Source of the DNA: Sphingomonadaceae bacterium
GTDB taxonomy: Bacteria > Pseudomonadota > Alphaproteobacteria > Sphingomonadales > Sphingomonadaceae
DNA length: 7,268 nt
Direction: 5' to 3'
NCBI GenBank assembly: GCA_014380205.1
Contig: JACMKH010000354.1
Coordinates: 1 to 7,268, forward strand
This document shows positions 7,101-7,268 of this stretch, piece by piece. The notes under the pieces are model-generated. The model was not told the DNA's origin. It saw only the letters and a list, made by a program, of their open reading frames with translations, and made no database searches. Each line of letters begins with the position of its first letter. The stretch's first letter is position 1. A program made the position numbers and the translations under genes.

Positions 7101-7268
7101 GCTGGGCCATGAGCAAGCGCGAATTTCTCGCCGCCTCGGCGGTGACCACGGCCTATGCGATCGGCGGGCGCGCGATCGATCGCGCGATCGCGAGGCCGGA
7201 GACGCGACGGATCGCGCTCGCGCTGGTCGACGACGAGAGCGAGGCGGGGCGGTCGTTCGCGCGCGCCG
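7097..7268 (+). CDS. Probable exported protein of unknown function (3' partial)
   Basis: The frame is open to the window end. A GTG at 7097 overlaps the cytochrome stop as GTGA, with GGAGG at 7082-7086 ten bases upstream; an in-frame ATG at 7109 is the alternative start. From 7109 the protein begins MSKREFLAASAVTTAYAIGG, a Tat-like signal in which the twin arginine is Lys-Arg (S-K-R-E-F-L against the S-R-R-x-F-L consensus), followed by a short weakly hydrophobic stretch; a plain Sec signal or an N-terminal anchor is also possible. About residue 40 (from 7097) a strand-like segment RRIALALVDDESEAGRSFARA starts a domain I do not recognise. Coupling to the flavocytochrome genes suggests a role in its assembly, export or activity. 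The p-cresol methylhydroxylase operon has an extra gene of unclear function, pchX, but 57 residues are too few for a homology claim. Confidence 0.65.
   Translation, partial: MSWAMSKREFLAASAVTTAYAIGGRAIDRAIARPETRRIALALVDDESEAGRSFARA

Noticed and set aside
7169..7186. Perfect 18-base palindrome CGCGCGATCGATCGCGCG
   Set aside because: It lies inside the coding start of the last gene, encoding Ala-Ile-Asp-Arg type codons. CGATCG-rich words are common throughout this GC-rich window, so it is probably a codon-use effect, though genome-wide counts could change that view.

Overview
The window reads as a high-GC alphaproteobacterial chromosome, most likely a sphingomonad (Sphingomonas, Novosphingobium, Sphingobium or Sphingopyxis type). 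The grounds are codons rich in G/C at the third position, a ligJ-ligA-ligB-ligC gene order and protein sequences close to what I recall of the Sphingobium sp. SYK-6 lignin-catabolism proteins, and a GC-rich double palindrome of a style common in sphingomonad intergenic regions. All supported genes lie on the + strand and are tightly packed; no stretch over 300 bases lacks a gene.

Region 1 (3-4047) is a protocatechuate 4,5-cleavage (meta-cleavage) block. A 5'-truncated beta-hydroxyacid-dehydrogenase-like gene (3-680) overlaps ligJ by 4 bases. It is followed by ligJ (4-oxalomesaconate hydratase), ligA and ligB (alpha and beta subunits of protocatechuate 4,5-dioxygenase) and ligC (4-carboxy-2-hydroxymuconate-6-semialdehyde dehydrogenase). 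LigAB opens the protocatechuate ring, LigC oxidises the product to 2-pyrone-4,6-dicarboxylate, and LigJ acts two to three steps later on 4-oxalomesaconate. The enzymes for the missing steps (LigI lactonase, LigU tautomerase, LigK aldolase) and the regulator LigR are not in the window. A 136-base element with two near-identical 22-base palindromes in inverted orientation separates ligB from ligC.

Region 2 (4047-5039) is an aldo/keto reductase overlapping the ligC stop by one base. It probably belongs to the same transcript; its substrate is unknown.

Region 3 (5040-7268) looks like a second transcription unit. A 76-base gap carries a 22-base imperfect palindrome that looks like an operator. 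Then come a vanillyl-alcohol-oxidase/p-cresol-methylhydroxylase (VAO/PCMH) flavoprotein, a small lipoprotein c-type cytochrome and the start of an exported protein of unknown function. These three are joined by consecutive GTGA start/stop overlaps. The flavoprotein and cytochrome should form a flavocytochrome c that hydroxylates or dehydrogenates a para-substituted phenol (4-alkylphenol, eugenol or pinoresinol type) and passes electrons to the respiratory chain. Such phenols are funnelled through vanillate or 4-hydroxybenzoate to protocatechuate, so the window joins a peripheral phenol-activating step to the central ring-cleavage pathway.

The most interesting points are the mixed active site of the flavoprotein (VAO-like His and C-terminus, but Gly where VAO has its catalytic Asp), its pairing with a lipid-anchored cytochrome although it lacks a signal peptide itself, the unidentified downstream exported protein, the two unassigned oxidoreductases embedded in the lig operon, and the palindromic element beside the ligC ribosome-binding site.
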